From Streptomyces sp. 130 (GTDB lineage: Bacteria > Actinomycetota > Actinomycetes > Streptomycetales > Streptomycetaceae): a DNA stretch of 64,000 nucleotides. Under the pieces are notes generated by a model. That model saw only the letters and a program-made list of their open reading frames with translations. It did not search any database and was not told the DNA's origin. Location of the stretch: NCBI RefSeq assembly GCF_007096885.1, contig NZ_VJNO01000008.1, forward strand, positions 1-64,000, read 5' to 3'. The position numbers and the translations under genes are program-made. Below, piece by piece: positions 63,966-64,000 of the stretch; within the stretch, counting starts at the first letter, position 1, and each line of letters begins with the position of its first letter.

Positions 63966-64000
63966 CATGACGGGTAGCGGAGAGACCGAGCGCTGGGCGC
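63966..64000 (+). CDS. Possible start of a further gene, cut by the window edge
   Basis: ATG 63966 opens a frame (MTGSGETERWA) that runs to the end of the window, 43 nt after fumC. Too little is present to identify it. Confidence 0.3.

Overview
The window is high-GC actinobacterial DNA and almost certainly comes from a Streptomyces chromosome. The evidence is the strong G/C bias at third codon positions, the many GTG starts, lipoprotein signals of the LAATAC type, a WhiB-family regulator, DUF6542, DUF4245 and DUF1707 proteins, and DasR-type operators at chitin genes. All calls come from reading the sequence and its translations; no database was searched.

Layout. (1) 1-11301, minus strand: two tandem oligopeptide ABC transporter operons with the same gene order (binding protein, two permeases, two ATPases). 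The first runs off the left edge, a perfect 19-bp terminator separates them, and the second has an elaborate symmetrical stem-loop in its leader. (2) 11762-16213, minus: typA GTPase and a large LpqW-like family-5 solute-binding lipoprotein. (3) 16434-18947, minus: a MarR regulator, an MFS exporter and an isochorismatase-like hydrolase. (4) 19076-25135: a TPM-domain membrane protein with PspA (envelope stress), then a PAS/PAS/GAF/PP2C/HATPase phosphatase and a RsbW-like kinase (partner switching). (5) 25433-28062: a PadR-NUDIX fusion regulator divergent from a MATE exporter across a 41-bp palindrome, and a small SPOR protein. (6) 28321-32252: a GntR regulator and a chitin-degradation cluster (GH18 chitinase, small secreted protein, AA10 lytic polysaccharide monooxygenase), all three with DasR-box-like sites. 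(7) 32374-39373: a type I restriction-modification operon (hsdM-hsdS-hsdR) beside a decayed toxin-antitoxin pair. (8) 39509-48262, minus: ychF, an Eis-type acetyltransferase, then an iron-siderophore uptake operon (ATPase, binding protein, double-length permease, C39-like peptidase) with a possible iron box and an upstream AraC regulator. (9) 48393-64000: a core block with a DUF6542 protein, ppgK, ispH, an APC permease, xseA-xseB, a nitroreductase, DUF4245, glpX, a WhiB-like gene, a DUF1707 protein, class I fumarase, M18 aminopeptidase, class II fumarase and the first codons of one more possible gene.

The best candidates for something less described are the PadR-NUDIX regulator with its palindrome and MATE exporter, the C39-like protein in the iron-uptake operon, the small dre-controlled secreted protein, the stem-loop leader of the second peptide transporter, and the 42-bp minisatellite that repeats the stop codon of the APC permease. 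I found no CRISPR array, phage, insertion sequence, tRNA or rRNA, and no clear wholly new system.
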